Assembly: GCA_934122275.1 (NCBI GenBank)
Contig: CAKOWI010000005.1
Span: 14,320-78,319, forward strand
Length of the DNA: 64,000 nucleotides
Source of the DNA: an uncultured Bacilli bacterium
GTDB taxonomy: Bacteria; Bacillota_I; Bacilli_A; RF39; UBA660
Direction of reading: 5' to 3'
How positions within the stretch are numbered: position 1 is the first letter of the stretch; each line of letters starts with the position of its first letter. The translations under genes were made by a program, and so were the position numbers. Under the pieces are notes generated by a model that saw nothing but the letters and a program-made list of their open reading frames with translations, was not told the origin of the DNA and ran no database searches. This document shows positions 24,039 through 33,476 of the stretch, in pieces.

Positions 24039-24606
24039 ATAAGATTTTATCTATTAGACCATAATCTAGAGCTTCATTAGCTGATAGATAATGGTCTCTT
24101 TCTGTATCTTTTTCAATTGTTTTAATATCTTTACCTGTTTTTTCTGATAGTATTTTATTTATTTTATCTCTTAAATAAAGAATTCTATCAGCTACTATTT
24201 TTATTTCTGTTGCTTGACCATTTACTCCTCCTAATGGCTGATGAATCATAACCTCACTATTTGGTAGAGCATATCTCTTTCCTTTTTTTCCACTAGCTAG
24301 TAGTATAGAAGCCATAGAAGCACTCATTCCAATGCAGATTGTTGATACATCACTTTTAATAAAGTTCATTGTATCGAAAATTGCCATACCAGAAGTTATG
24401 CTACCACCAGGACTATTTATATAAATACTTATATCATCATGACTTAAAGAATCCAAAAATAACAATTGACCAATTACAGAATTTGATAAATTATCATCAA
24501 TTTCACCACTTATGAATACTATTCTATCTTTTAATAATCTTGAGTATATATCATAAGCTCGTTCTCCATTATCACTTTTTTCAATAACACTTGGTATTAA
24601 GTTCAT
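24037..24606 (-). CDS. clpP: ATP-dependent Clp protease proteolytic subunit
   Basis: 189 residues, the serine protease tetradecamer subunit. Catalytic triad Ser97 (GMSAS), His122 (MIHQP) and Asp171 (ERDHY) intact; oxyanion loop NSPGGS at 64-69. Start ATG 24606 follows a GGGTGAT ribosome site. Its unfoldase partner could be the ClpC-like protein 5 kb upstream. No CtsR operator that I can identify in the divergent spacer 24607-24717. Confidence 0.95.
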   Translation of the reverse strand: MNLIPSVIEKSDNGERAYDIYSRLLKDRIVFISGEIDDNLSNSVIGQLLFLDSLSHDDISIYINSPGGSITSGMAIFDTMNFIKSDVSTICIGMSASMASILLASGKKGKRYALPNSEVMIHQPLGGVNGQATEIKIVADRILYLRDKINKILSEKTGKDIKTIEKDTERDHYLSANEALDYGLIDKIL

Positions 24607-24717
24607 ATTTTTATCACCCTAGTAATATTATGTAGAGAATATTTACAAATATTAACAAAATAATGTGACTTTTTTTGCATATTTTGTTATCATATTATTA
24701 GAATAAAGGGTGATTGT

Positions 24718-26370
24718 ATGGATAGTATAAAGATTAATGTTTTAGGTATAGAAAAAGAATATGAAAAGGGAACTACTTTAGAAGTAATTTCTAAGGATTT
24801 TAAAGATAAATTTAAATATCCTATTTTAGCAGGTAGTATTAATAATAAGACAGTAACATTAGATACTAAAATTATAAGAAAATGTACTGTTAATTTCTTT
24901 GATATTTCTAGTTCAAATGGTAATTTAGTGTATCAAAGAGGATTATGTTATATTTTTTCTAAAGCGGTTAGAGATGTGTTAAATTGTGATACGAGAATAA
25001 TGCATACTATAGATAATGGATTATACTGTGAGATATTAACTAATAATCCTATTTCAGAAGTTACCACTGAAAAGATAAAATTAAGAATGAAAGAATTAAA
25101 TGATAAGAAAATTCCTATAACTAAAATAATGGTATCTAGAATAGATGCAATAGATTATTACGAAAAAATAAATCAACAAGATAAAGCTGATTCTTTAAGA
25201 TATATTAGTAATTCAACTATTAGTTTATATAAACTAGATGATATGTTAGATTTCTTTTATGGTGTGTTACCTATAAATACTGATGTAATAGATAACTATA
25301 ATTTAAAATATTTAAAAGATAATAAAGTTATATTGTTATTTCCACATATTCATATGTTGGATAAAGCCTTAAAGTATGAAAAAAATGAGATGAAGTTAAA
25401 TACGATTGAGGAGAATGATAAACAGTTAACTAATCAAAATATAAATACATCAGCTGACTTAAATAAAATAATATCAACTGGTAAATATGGTGATATTATA
25501 AGAATAAGTGAATTACTTCAAAATAATAACATGTTAACAATAGCAGATACTATTAGTAAAAATAAAAATCTAAAACTAATTTTAATAGCAGGTCCATCTT
25601 CTTCTGGAAAAACTACGTCTGCTAGAAAAATGTCTTTGTTATTAAGAAGTAAGGGATTAAATCCAGTTCCTATATCTACTGATGATTTCTTTATAGATGT
25701 TAAAAAAAGAGAACTAAATTCAGATGGAGAGCCTGAAAAAGAAAAGATAACTGTTATAGATACTAATCAGTTTAATAATAAAGTACTAGATTTATTAAAT
25801 GGTAAAGAAGTATACTTACCTAGATTTAATTTTGTAGAGGGAAAGCAGGAATTAAATTCTAAGCCTACAAAACTTGAAGATAATAGTGTATTAATAGTAG
25901 AAGGTATACATGCATTTAATGAAGAATTAACTGAGATGATTCCGGATAAAAATAAATTTAAGATATTTATATGTCCACTTACTCCATTAAATATAGATAA
26001 TCATAATTTATTTAGTCAAGAAGATAATAGATTGTTAAGAAGAATAGTAAGAGATAATAGTACAAGAGGATGCAGTGCATCTACTACATTATCTATGTGG
26101 AAAAGTGTTAGAAATGCTGAGGAACAAAATATATTTCCTTTTGTATCTGATGCTGATGCAATAATTAATTCATCATTATCATATGAACTTGGAGTTTTAA
26201 AAACTTATGCTGAACCACTTTTATTTTCTGTATCTGAAGATGATCCTAATTATGATGAAGCGATTAGATTAATAAATATGTTTAGGGTAATACTTGGTAT
26301 TCCTAGTGAAAATGTTCCTCAAGACTCAATAATTAGAGAATTTATTGGTGGAAGTTGTTTTAAAGATTAA
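24718..26370 (+). CDS. uridine kinase-like P-loop kinase with TGS/ThrRS-like N-terminus
   Basis: 550 residues. The N-terminal part (1-about 200) has a TGS-like beta-grasp start and a threonyl-tRNA-synthetase editing-domain-like region; the C-terminal part is a uridine-kinase/phosphoribulokinase domain with Walker A GPSSSGKTT (about 291-299), STDDFF (about 320) and LIVEGIHAF (about 391-399). This combination is a recognised nucleoside-kinase-family protein in Firmicutes and Mollicutes; the exact substrate is not settled. Start ATG 24718 follows AAGGGTGATTGT; divergent from clpP. Confidence 0.82.
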   Translation: MDSIKINVLGIEKEYEKGTTLEVISKDFKDKFKYPILAGSINNKTVTLDTKIIRKCTVNFFDISSSNGNLVYQRGLCYIFSKAVRDVLNCDTRIMHTIDNGLYCEILTNNPISEVTTEKIKLRMKELNDKKIPITKIMVSRIDAIDYYEKINQQDKADSLRYISNSTISLYKLDDMLDFFYGVLPINTDVIDNYNLKYLKDNKVILLFPHIHMLDKALKYEKNEMKLNTIEENDKQLTNQNINTSADLNKIISTGKYGDIIRISELLQNNNMLTIADTISKNKNLKLILIAGPSSSGKTTSARKMSLLLRSKGLNPVPISTDDFFIDVKKRELNSDGEPEKEKITVIDTNQFNNKVLDLLNGKEVYLPRFNFVEGKQELNSKPTKLEDNSVLIVEGIHAFNEELTEMIPDKNKFKIFICPLTPLNIDNHNLFSQEDNRLLRRIVRDNSTRGCSASTTLSMWKSVRNAEEQNIFPFVSDADAIINSSLSYELGVLKTYAEPLLFSVSEDDPNYDEAIRLINMFRVILGIPSENVPQDSIIREFIGGSCFKD

Positions 26371-26405
26371 CAAATGTTACAATATAAATATAGGAGATGA
26401 TATAC

Positions 26406-27413
26406 ATGGCTATAAAAGTAGCGATAAATGGTTTTGGAAGAATTGGAAGATTAGTATTTAGAATTATGCAGGAAGATCCATTTTTTGATGTTGTTGCAAT
26501 AAATGATTTAACTGATGCGGCTCAGCTTGCATATTTATTAAAATATGATACATCACACAGAAGATATAGAGTAGAAGATATATCTAGTGATGAAAATAAT
26601 ATAATAATTGATGGTAAGAAAATAAAGGTATATAGTGAAAAAGAACCTGAAAATTTACCGTGGAAAGATTTAAATATAGACGTTGTGTTTGAATGTACTG
26701 GATTTTTTACTAGTAAAGAAAAAGCAGAAGCTCATATAAAAGCTGGTGCTAAGAAGGTAATTATTTCTGCACCTGCTAAGGGAGATTTAAAAACTATAGT
26801 ATATAATGTAAATGATGATACGTTAGACGGAAGTGAGACAGTAATTAGTGCAGCTAGTTGTACAACTAATTGTTTAGCACCAGTAATGAAATTATTATGT
26901 GATAATATTGGAGTTAAAAAAGGATTTATGACTACTGTTCATGCTTATACTAATGATCAGGCAACGCTAGATGTTGCACACAAGAAAGGATACTTATCAA
27001 GAAGAGGAAGAGCGGCAGCGGCAAACGTTGTTCCAGCAACAACGGGTGCAGCTAGTGCTATAGGTTTAGTTATTCCAGAGTTAAAGGGAAAGCTAGATGG
27101 AATTGCAATGCGTGTTCCAGTAACAACAGGATCTGTTATTGATCTTACGTTAGAACTAAATAGAAACGTTACAGAAGATGAAATAAATAACTTGTTTATG
27201 AATAATCAAAATGAAACAATTAAGTATACCACAGATCCAGTTGTATCAAGTGATATTATAGGAATTACAGAAGGAGCATTAGTAGATGGACTTTTAACTA
27301 ATGTTTTAGAAAGTGAAGGTAAGCAACTTGTTAAGATAGTGGCATGGTATGATAATGAGATGAGTTATTCAGCTCAGATGGTTAGAACTGCAAAAAAATT
27401 AGCTAATGTGTAG
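26406..27413 (+). CDS. gapA: glyceraldehyde-3-phosphate dehydrogenase
   Basis: 335 residues. NAD-binding NGFGRIGR at the N-terminus, catalytic Cys152 in SAASCTTNC, His in TTVHAYTNDQ, and the phosphate-site SRRGRAAAANVVP/TTGAA. It oxidises glyceraldehyde-3-phosphate in glycolysis. The start is ATG 26406 (MAIKV), eight bases after TAGGAGA; an ATG at 26397 overlaps that site. First gene of a region that also has pgk (28818) and tpiA (32256), each separated by other genes. Confidence 0.95.
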   Translation: MAIKVAINGFGRIGRLVFRIMQEDPFFDVVAINDLTDAAQLAYLLKYDTSHRRYRVEDISSDENNIIIDGKKIKVYSEKEPENLPWKDLNIDVVFECTGFFTSKEKAEAHIKAGAKKVIISAPAKGDLKTIVYNVNDDTLDGSETVISAASCTTNCLAPVMKLLCDNIGVKKGFMTTVHAYTNDQATLDVAHKKGYLSRRGRAAAANVVPATTGAASAIGLVIPELKGKLDGIAMRVPVTTGSVIDLTLELNRNVTEDEINNLFMNNQNETIKYTTDPVVSSDIIGITEGALVDGLLTNVLESEGKQLVKIVAWYDNEMSYSAQMVRTAKKLANV

Positions 27414-27453
27414 TAGTATATGATATAATGTTTCAGTTAAAGGTGGTGATAGT

Positions 27454-28737
27454 ATGTATGAAGAGGATTTTACCGAAAATGAACCTAGTAAAAAGAAGTT
27501 CGTAATTACTAGAGGAATGCTTATTCTGGCTGTTTTAATTCTTATAGTTATAGTAGTTGTTATAGCTTTATTAGTTGGGGGAAAGAAAAAGGAGCAAACG
27601 CTTTCAGTATCTGATTACAAAAAACTAGAAGAAAGAATGGTAGAGGAAGCACCTATTTATGTAGAACAAAAAAGCATATTACTTACCGAAGAAGAATTAA
27701 AAATAGATTTAAAAGATTTATTAATAGAAAATGGTGGAGGAATCAACAAGGATAAGGTAAAAGCTGCAAAGGAATGCACTGGATACCTAATTGCGTATAA
27801 AAAAGAAACTGAAGTTTATAAATCGTATATAAAGTGTGGTAATAAGTATACTACAAGTGGATATGTAGCTAATGATAAAACTACTAGTACTACTACTAAG
27901 TCTGCTGATAAAGAAAAACCTAACATAGTACTTAAGGGTAATAGTACAATAGAAATATATGAAGGCGATACATATACTGATGAGGGTGCAACAGCAACAG
28001 ATAATGTAGATGGTGATATAACGTCACAAATAAAAGTAGATGGTACATATGACACTAAAAAAGAAGGTGAGTATGTACTTACATATACTGTAAGTGATAA
28101 ATCAGGTAATAAGGCTTCTGTTAAAAGAACTATTGTAGTAAAGAAAAAAATTGTTACAACAACAACTACCACTAAGCCCGTAACTACACCACCAAAAACT
28201 ACGACTACTAGAGCAACATCAAGAGTTACAACAACAAAGAGAAAGACTGCACCAGTAATTACTTTATATGGTGATAAAATGATTAGTTTATCTATTGGTA
28301 GTGCATATCATGAACCAGGATATAGTGCAAAAGATTGTGATGGCAGGGATCTAACATCAAGTGTTACTATCTCTGGAAAAGTTAACGTTTTTGCAGCAGG
28401 AACATATCAACTAACTTATACGGTAACTGATTCATATGGTAATACTGCTATAACAACTAGAACTGTAAAAGTAAAATCTAATGAAGTTGCAGTATCTGGT
28501 ATTACGTTAACACCCAATTCACTTACTATACAAATTTATAACTCAAAACGTTTATCAGTAAATATAAGTCCGTCTAATGCTACTAATAAGAGCGTTACTT
28601 GGAGTAGTAGTGATAGCTCTGTTGCAACTGTATCTCAAGATGGAACGGTATATGCAAAGGGTATTGGTTCTGCTACTATAACTGTTAAAACTTCAAATGG
28701 ACTTACAGCTAAATCAAGAGTAACTGTTAAAAGATAG
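27454..28737 (+). CDS. membrane-anchored Ig-like surface protein (DUF5011 x2, BIG2)
   Basis: 427 residues. Short cytoplasmic N-terminus, one helix (about 22-45, LILAVLILIVIVVVIALLV), then two DUF5011-type domains (DEGATATDNVDGDIT at about 177-191 and HEPGYSAKDCDGRDLT at about 286-301) separated by a Thr/Pro/Lys-rich wall-spanning linker (about 230-265), and a C-terminal BIG2 fold (VSGITLTPNSLTI ... SATITVKTSNG). An extracellular adhesin or envelope-organising role is likely; no sortase motif. Start ATG 27454 follows AAAGGTGGTGAT. TATAAT lies at about 27423. Confidence 0.82.
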   Translation: MYEEDFTENEPSKKKFVITRGMLILAVLILIVIVVVIALLVGGKKKEQTLSVSDYKKLEERMVEEAPIYVEQKSILLTEEELKIDLKDLLIENGGGINKDKVKAAKECTGYLIAYKKETEVYKSYIKCGNKYTTSGYVANDKTTSTTTKSADKEKPNIVLKGNSTIEIYEGDTYTDEGATATDNVDGDITSQIKVDGTYDTKKEGEYVLTYTVSDKSGNKASVKRTIVVKKKIVTTTTTTKPVTTPPKTTTTRATSRVTTTKRKTAPVITLYGDKMISLSIGSAYHEPGYSAKDCDGRDLTSSVTISGKVNVFAAGTYQLTYTVTDSYGNTAITTRTVKVKSNEVAVSGITLTPNSLTIQIYNSKRLSVNISPSNATNKSVTWSSSDSSVATVSQDGTVYAKGIGSATITVKTSNGLTAKSRVTVKR

Positions 28738-28753
28738 GTATGCCTATCTTTTT
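28729..28753 (+). terminator. Rho-independent terminator
   Basis: AAAAGATAGG/CCTATCTTTTT stem with a 4-base loop, beginning within the last codons of the surface protein gene. Confidence 0.88.
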
Positions 28754-28817
28754 AAATTATAAAATTTTACTTAAAATATGTATAACTCCGTGTTATAATG
28801 ATAACGGAGGATAAAGT

Positions 28818-30002
28818 ATGAAAAAAACAATAGAAGACTTTAATCTATACGGTAAAAAAGTAATAATAAGATGTGATCTTAATGTTCCAATAAAAGATGA
28901 TGAAATATTAGATGATAATAGAATAATAGAAAGTTTAAAAACTATAAAGTATGCTGTTGCAAATAATGCTAAGGTAATAATATTATCTCACCTTGGAAGA
29001 ATAAAAGAAAAAAAAGATATGGCAAAAAATGATTTATTCCCTGTTTCTGTAAGATTATCAGAAATATTAGAACAAGAAGTTAAATTTGTGCCAGAAACTC
29101 GTGGAAGTGTGGTAAAAGATGCTATAGATAACATGAAAAATGGTGACGTTATTTTATTACAAAATACAAGATATGAAGACTATCCTGATAAAAAAGAAAG
29201 TTCAAATGATTTAGAACTTGGCAAGTATTGGGCTAGTTTAGGCGATATATTTATTAATGATGCATTTGGTACTTGTCATAGAGCACATGCCTCAAACGTT
29301 GGTATTGCAAATAACCTGCCGTCTGGAATAGGATTTTTAGTTGAAAAAGAATTAAAGATGCTAGGAAATGTTTTAGCGGAACCTAAAAGACCTTATACGG
29401 TTATATTAGGTGGAGCTAAAATGAATGATAAAATAAAAGTTCTTGATAAACTTATAGAAAAAGCTGATTATGTTTTATTAGGCGGTGGAATAGCTAATAC
29501 TTTTTTAACTGCACAAGGATTTAACTTAAAGAAATCTATTTATGATGCAGATAGTATTTCTCATACCAAAGAATTATTAAGTAAATATGAAAATAAAATT
29601 GTGTTACCTGTCGACGGGTATGCATCAAAAGAATATGCTGATGGACTTTTAGTATCATATTTTAACTTAAATAGTGTAGATAATGATAATATGATTTTAG
29701 ATATTGGACCTAAAACTATAGACGTATTTAAAGAATATATAAATAAGTCTGAAACAATTTTTTGGAATGGACCGGTAGGTGTTTCAGAATTTAAGAACTT
29801 TGAGTATGGCACAAAAAGTTTATGTGAATTATTAAGCAATAGTAGTGCAACTGTTGTAGTAGGTGGTGGTGATTCAGCTGCTTCTGCAATAAGATTTGGT
29901 TATAAAAATAAGTTTGCTCATATATCAACTGGTGGAGGAGCTTCGCTAGAATTCATAGAAGGAAGGAAATTGCCTGGTATTGAGGTTATAGAAGATAAGT
30001 AG
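28818..30002 (+). CDS. pgk: phosphoglycerate kinase
   Basis: 394 residues. RCDLNVPI (18-25), SHLGR (54-58), TRYEDYPD, the helix with NDAFGTCHRAHAS and the C-terminal ATP-site GGGDSAASA and STGGGASLEF are conserved. It makes ATP from 1,3-bisphosphoglycerate. Start ATG 28818 follows ACGGAGGATAAAGT. The stop is one base before the next start, so it forms an operon with the following membrane gene, glycosyltransferase and tpiA. Confidence 0.95.
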   Translation: MKKTIEDFNLYGKKVIIRCDLNVPIKDDEILDDNRIIESLKTIKYAVANNAKVIILSHLGRIKEKKDMAKNDLFPVSVRLSEILEQEVKFVPETRGSVVKDAIDNMKNGDVILLQNTRYEDYPDKKESSNDLELGKYWASLGDIFINDAFGTCHRAHASNVGIANNLPSGIGFLVEKELKMLGNVLAEPKRPYTVILGGAKMNDKIKVLDKLIEKADYVLLGGGIANTFLTAQGFNLKKSIYDADSISHTKELLSKYENKIVLPVDGYASKEYADGLLVSYFNLNSVDNDNMILDIGPKTIDVFKEYINKSETIFWNGPVGVSEFKNFEYGTKSLCELLSNSSATVVVGGGDSAASAIRFGYKNKFAHISTGGGASLEFIEGRKLPGIEVIEDK

Positions 30003-30003
30003 T

Positions 30004-31017
30004 ATGAAAAAGAAGAAAGTAAGTATATTAGTATTACTATTTGCAATATTATTAGTATTATATTTTACGTTAAAAAACGATTATAAAAATATAATTATGA
30101 GCATAGTAAGTGTAAATAAATTATATTTTACATTTGGTATCATATTATTTTTATTCGCATTATTTTTAAAATCAATCAGCTTGAAAATATTTTTATCAGA
30201 GTATAAAAAAGATTATAAACTATCTAATTCATTTAAGTTAACTTTAATTGGACAACTATTAAATGGTATAACTCCTTTTTCTAGTGGTGGACAACCATTT
30301 CAAATATACATGTTAAAGAAGGAAAACATACGTATAAGTGATTCTACTAATGCCATGTTAAAGGACTTTTTTGCATATCAAGTAGCACTTATATTAATGG
30401 GATTAGTTGCGTTTGTATTAAATTGGTGCTTTAACATAGTAAGTCAAAATGGTACAATTACTTTTCTTATATATTTAGGTTTTATTATAAACGTAATAGT
30501 TTTACTTGTTTTAATACTAGTAATGAGTGCTAAAGAGCCTATAAAAAAAGTTATGACAAAATTTATAAACTTCTTATTTAAACATAAATTTATGAATAGG
30601 TTTAAAACTTCAAAAGATAAAATGCTAGAGAGCCTAGACCATTTTTATGAAACAGGAAAAGAAATAAAGAAGAATAGATTAAATTTGTTAAAGGGAATAT
30701 TGTGTAATGTAATAGCATTTATATTAATGTATTCCATACCTTGTATAGTATTTATATCATTAGGAAACCATTCCGTTTCAGTACAAAACTCAATAATTTT
30801 AACTTCATTTGTTATGTTAATTGGTAACTTTATACCAATACCAGGTGCAACTGGTGGCCTTGAATATAGTTTCATGCAATTTTTTGGAGTATATGTTAAA
30901 AATCCAGTATTATCTAGTGCTATGTTGTTATGGAGATTTATTACTTATATTTTTGGAATGTTAATTGGTTTTGTCTTTCTAATAACTAGGCAGTATTCTA
31001 AATTTAAAAAGGATTAG
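30004..31017 (+). CDS. YbhN/flippase-like membrane protein (lysylphosphatidylglycerol synthase TM region)
   Basis: 337 residues, about eight helices. Family marks are the conserved loop GQLLNGITPFSSGGQPFQ (about 79-96), and PIPGATGGLEYSF (about 278-290). Members include the MprF flippase domain and glycolipid-linked flippases. It sits one base after pgk and ten before a diacylglycerol-type glucosyltransferase, so it may move the glycolipid product across the membrane (inference from neighbours). The ribosome site is weak, suggesting translational coupling to pgk. Confidence 0.82.
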   Translation: MKKKKVSILVLLFAILLVLYFTLKNDYKNIIMSIVSVNKLYFTFGIILFLFALFLKSISLKIFLSEYKKDYKLSNSFKLTLIGQLLNGITPFSSGGQPFQIYMLKKENIRISDSTNAMLKDFFAYQVALILMGLVAFVLNWCFNIVSQNGTITFLIYLGFIINVIVLLVLILVMSAKEPIKKVMTKFINFLFKHKFMNRFKTSKDKMLESLDHFYETGKEIKKNRLNLLKGILCNVIAFILMYSIPCIVFISLGNHSVSVQNSIILTSFVMLIGNFIPIPGATGGLEYSFMQFFGVYVKNPVLSSAMLLWRFITYIFGMLIGFVFLITRQYSKFKKD

Positions 31018-31027
31018 AGGTGTAAAT

Positions 31028-32263
31028 TTGACAATAGGATTATTTACTGATACGTATCCACCATATATTAATGGGGTATCAACAAGTGTATTAATGCTTA
31101 AAAATGGATTAGAAGAATTAGGACATAAGGTATATGTTGTAACTGTTAATAGTGAGTCATTTTCATACAAGGAAAGTGATAACGTACTTATGATACCAGG
31201 AATTCCAACAGGAATATTAGACTTTAGACTAACTAGTTTGTATCCTCTAAAAGCATTAAAAATAATTAAAAGCTGGAACTTGGATATAATACATACTCAT
31301 ACTGAGTTTGGTATTGGAAGTTTTGCAAGACTTATATCAAAACAATATAATATTCCATTAGTTCATACTTATCATACTATGTATGAAGAATATATATACT
31401 ATATCACTAAGGGATATTTTGATGGTGCTTCTAAAAAGTTAGTTGAATATTTAACTTTGTTCTTATGCGACAAAACAGTTGAAGAACTTATAGTGCCTAC
31501 TAAAAAAACACAAGATTTATTTAAGGAAAAATATAAAGTAAAAAGAGATGTTCATATAATACCTACTGGAATTGATGTAACTAGGTTTTACAAAGAAAAT
31601 GTGAATATGAAGGATGTACTGGAATTAAAAAAGGAACTTAATATTAAGAACTCTGATTTTACCATATTATATGTAGGAAGAATTGCTAAAGAAAAATCAA
31701 TAGATTTTCTTATAAATAATTTATCTGATTTAACGAAGAAAATTTCTAAAGTGAAAATGATCATAGTTGGTGATGGGCCTGATATGAAGTATTTAACTGA
31801 ATTAGCTAATAAAAAGAAGTTAAATAAATATATTACATTTACTGGTAAAGTTCCTTGGAATGAAGTTCCTAAGTATTATCAGTTAGCAGATGTATTTGTT
31901 ACATCATCTAAAACAGAGACGCAAGGACTTACAGTATTGGAAGCTATGGCGGCATCAAAACCAGTAGTAGCAGTAGATGATGAAAGCTTTAGAATTGTTA
32001 TTAGAAACGAACAGGATGGTATTTTATTTAAAACGGAAGAAGAATATAAAGATGCTATTATTAAGTTATATAAAGATGATAAATATAGAAGATTAATAGA
32101 AAAACAAGCTAGAATAACAGCTAATGGATATAGTTCAAAAGTATATGCAAAAAGAGTATTAGAGGTTTATAAATTAGTTTTGGATAGAGATACTAATTTA
32201 TTAAAAAAAACGGTGCACAAAATAAAAAAGGTGCTAAAAAAAGAGGATGTTACACATGAATAA
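31028..32263 (+). CDS. GT4 glycosyltransferase, 1,2-diacylglycerol 3-glucosyltransferase type
   Basis: 411 residues, GT-B fold. N-terminal FTDTYPPYINGVSTSV (about 6-21) and HTYHTMYEEY (about 117-126) and C-terminal GRIAKEKS with the nucleotide-sugar EX7E motif (ETQGLTVLE, about 297-305) resemble bacterial diacylglycerol glucosyltransferases that make membrane glycolipid. A basic C-terminal tail (KKTVHKIKKVLKK) suits membrane association. Start TTG 31028 follows GAGGTGTAAA. Overlaps the tpiA start by eight bases. Confidence 0.8.
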   Translation: MTIGLFTDTYPPYINGVSTSVLMLKNGLEELGHKVYVVTVNSESFSYKESDNVLMIPGIPTGILDFRLTSLYPLKALKIIKSWNLDIIHTHTEFGIGSFARLISKQYNIPLVHTYHTMYEEYIYYITKGYFDGASKKLVEYLTLFLCDKTVEELIVPTKKTQDLFKEKYKVKRDVHIIPTGIDVTRFYKENVNMKDVLELKKELNIKNSDFTILYVGRIAKEKSIDFLINNLSDLTKKISKVKMIIVGDGPDMKYLTELANKKKLNKYITFTGKVPWNEVPKYYQLADVFVTSSKTETQGLTVLEAMAASKPVVAVDDESFRIVIRNEQDGILFKTEEEYKDAIIKLYKDDKYRRLIEKQARITANGYSSKVYAKRVLEVYKLVLDRDTNLLKKTVHKIKKVLKKEDVTHE

Positions 32264-32954
32264 AATAATTGTATGTAATCATAAAATGTTTTTAAGTAGG
32301 AAAGATTGCCTAGAATTAAAAAAGAATTTGGATAATTTAGACATAAATGAAATAGATTTAATAATATGTCCTAATTATTTAAACTTTGATATTTTTAGTG
32401 GATATCAGTTAGGAGCACAAGATGCTTTTTATGCACAAGATGGAGCTTATACTTCTAAGATTTCTGCTTCTAATTTAAGTGAGATAGGCATTAAGTACTC
32501 TATAGTGGGTCATTCATATATGAGAAAGTTTGATACGGATAACGTTGTAAATTTAAAAGTTAAAGCAATTCTAGATAATAACATGATTCCTATTTTATGC
32601 ATTGGAGAAGAAGATGAAAATAGAAAATCTTGGGAATCTACAATAAGTAAGCAATTAAAAGACGGACTAAAAGGTATTGATAAAAATAGTAAAGTAATAA
32701 TTGCTTATGAACCTATTTGGACAATTGGTACTGGTAAAATAATAGACTCTAGTAGGTTAGAAGAAAGTGTTAATTATATAAAAAAATTATTATCTGAGCT
32801 TAAAATAAATAACTATAAAATTTTATATGGTGGTTCTGTTACATCTATTAATATTTCAGAAATTAGTAGTAATTTAGTTGACGGGTACTTACTTGGGAAG
32901 TCTTCGGCTTCAGTAAATGAACTATTAAATATAATAAAGTGTATAAAAGCGTAA
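32256..32954 (+). CDS. tpiA: triosephosphate isomerase, divergent
   Basis: 232 residues, shorter than the usual 250. Catalytic Lys (CNHKMF, family NWKMN), His (VGHS) and Glu (AYEPIWTIGTGK, about 151-162) and phosphate-loop YGGSV are present, but the near-invariant GHSERR is GHSYMR, replacing the conserved Glu97 with Tyr. It interconverts the triose phosphates; position with gapA and pgk supports the role. I use ATG 32256 (MNKII), overlapping the previous stop, because the ATG at 32247 overlaps its own GAGG site. Confidence 0.83.
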   Translation: MNKIIVCNHKMFLSRKDCLELKKNLDNLDINEIDLIICPNYLNFDIFSGYQLGAQDAFYAQDGAYTSKISASNLSEIGIKYSIVGHSYMRKFDTDNVVNLKVKAILDNNMIPILCIGEEDENRKSWESTISKQLKDGLKGIDKNSKVIIAYEPIWTIGTGKIIDSSRLEESVNYIKKLLSELKINNYKILYGGSVTSINISEISSNLVDGYLLGKSSASVNELLNIIKCIKA

Positions 32955-33033
32955 ACTAATTATAAATTGACATTTTTCTCCTTTAAATAATAGTATAATT
33001 GTGTTATTCTAAAGATGGTAAAGGAGAATAATT

Positions 33034-33357
33034 ATGGAAAAGGAAAAAAGAAAAGAATTAGTTGAAGCACTTAATGATATAAAATTTTCTTTGTATAGTT
33101 CTAAGTTAAAATCTCCGAAAATTAAAAGGTCAGAATTTAAAAAGATAGTAGATTCTGCTAAATTTAGATTTAATAAGGTGATAGATGCAATCGATGATTG
33201 CTTTAGGGAGTATTTTCCTCCAAAAATATCTTTTTATGCAAAAGAAGATGTACAAAAAGAAGAAAATAATGGAAATAATATTTCAGGACCTACTTTGGTA
33301 AAAAGGGATAATAATCACTTTAAATCTAGGTCAGATGAAAACTCACAAGCTGCATAA
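33034..33357 (+). CDS. hypothetical protein upstream of spo0A
   Basis: I do not recognise this 107-residue protein. It is highly charged; residues 1-70 look alpha-helical (EALNDIKFSLYSSKLKS, KKIVDSAKFRFNKVIDAIDD), the rest is a disordered Asn/Glu/Ser tail. No membrane segment. Start ATG 33034 follows AAAGGAGAAT; TATAAT at 32994-32999 and a TTGACA at 32967 with an over-long 21-base spacer lie upstream. It ends at a strong terminator, so it is transcribed separately from spo0A. Confidence 0.65.
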   Translation: MEKEKRKELVEALNDIKFSLYSSKLKSPKIKRSEFKKIVDSAKFRFNKVIDAIDDCFREYFPPKISFYAKEDVQKEENNGNNISGPTLVKRDNNHFKSRSDENSQAA

Positions 33358-33374
33358 TTTATTTAGTTAGTATC

Positions 33375-33405
33375 AAAAAAGAATGTGGTTTCTCATTCTT
33401 TTTTT
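33375..33405 (+). terminator. Rho-independent terminator
   Basis: AAAAAAGAATG pairs with CATTCTTTTTT around a short TG-GTTT-CT loop, ahead of the spo0A promoter region. Confidence 0.82.
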
Positions 33406-33406
33406 C

Positions 33407-33413
33407 TTCGACA
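33407..33413 (-). promoter_or_regulatory. Spo0A box upstream of spo0A
   Basis: Minus-strand TGTCGAA, exact match to the Spo0A-binding heptamer, about 70 bases before the spo0A start and about 30 upstream of a TATAAT at about 33444. Suggests autoregulation as in Bacillus. Confidence 0.5.
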
Positions 33414-33476
33414 TTGTTCGCTAAAAAACTTATTTATATTGGAATATAATACAATTAGAAAAAAGGAGAATATATT

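Noticed and set aside
27816..28172. 118-codon Val/Ser-rich minus-strand frame inside the BIG2 protein
   Set aside because: Antisense of the Thr-rich region; low complexity, no start signals.
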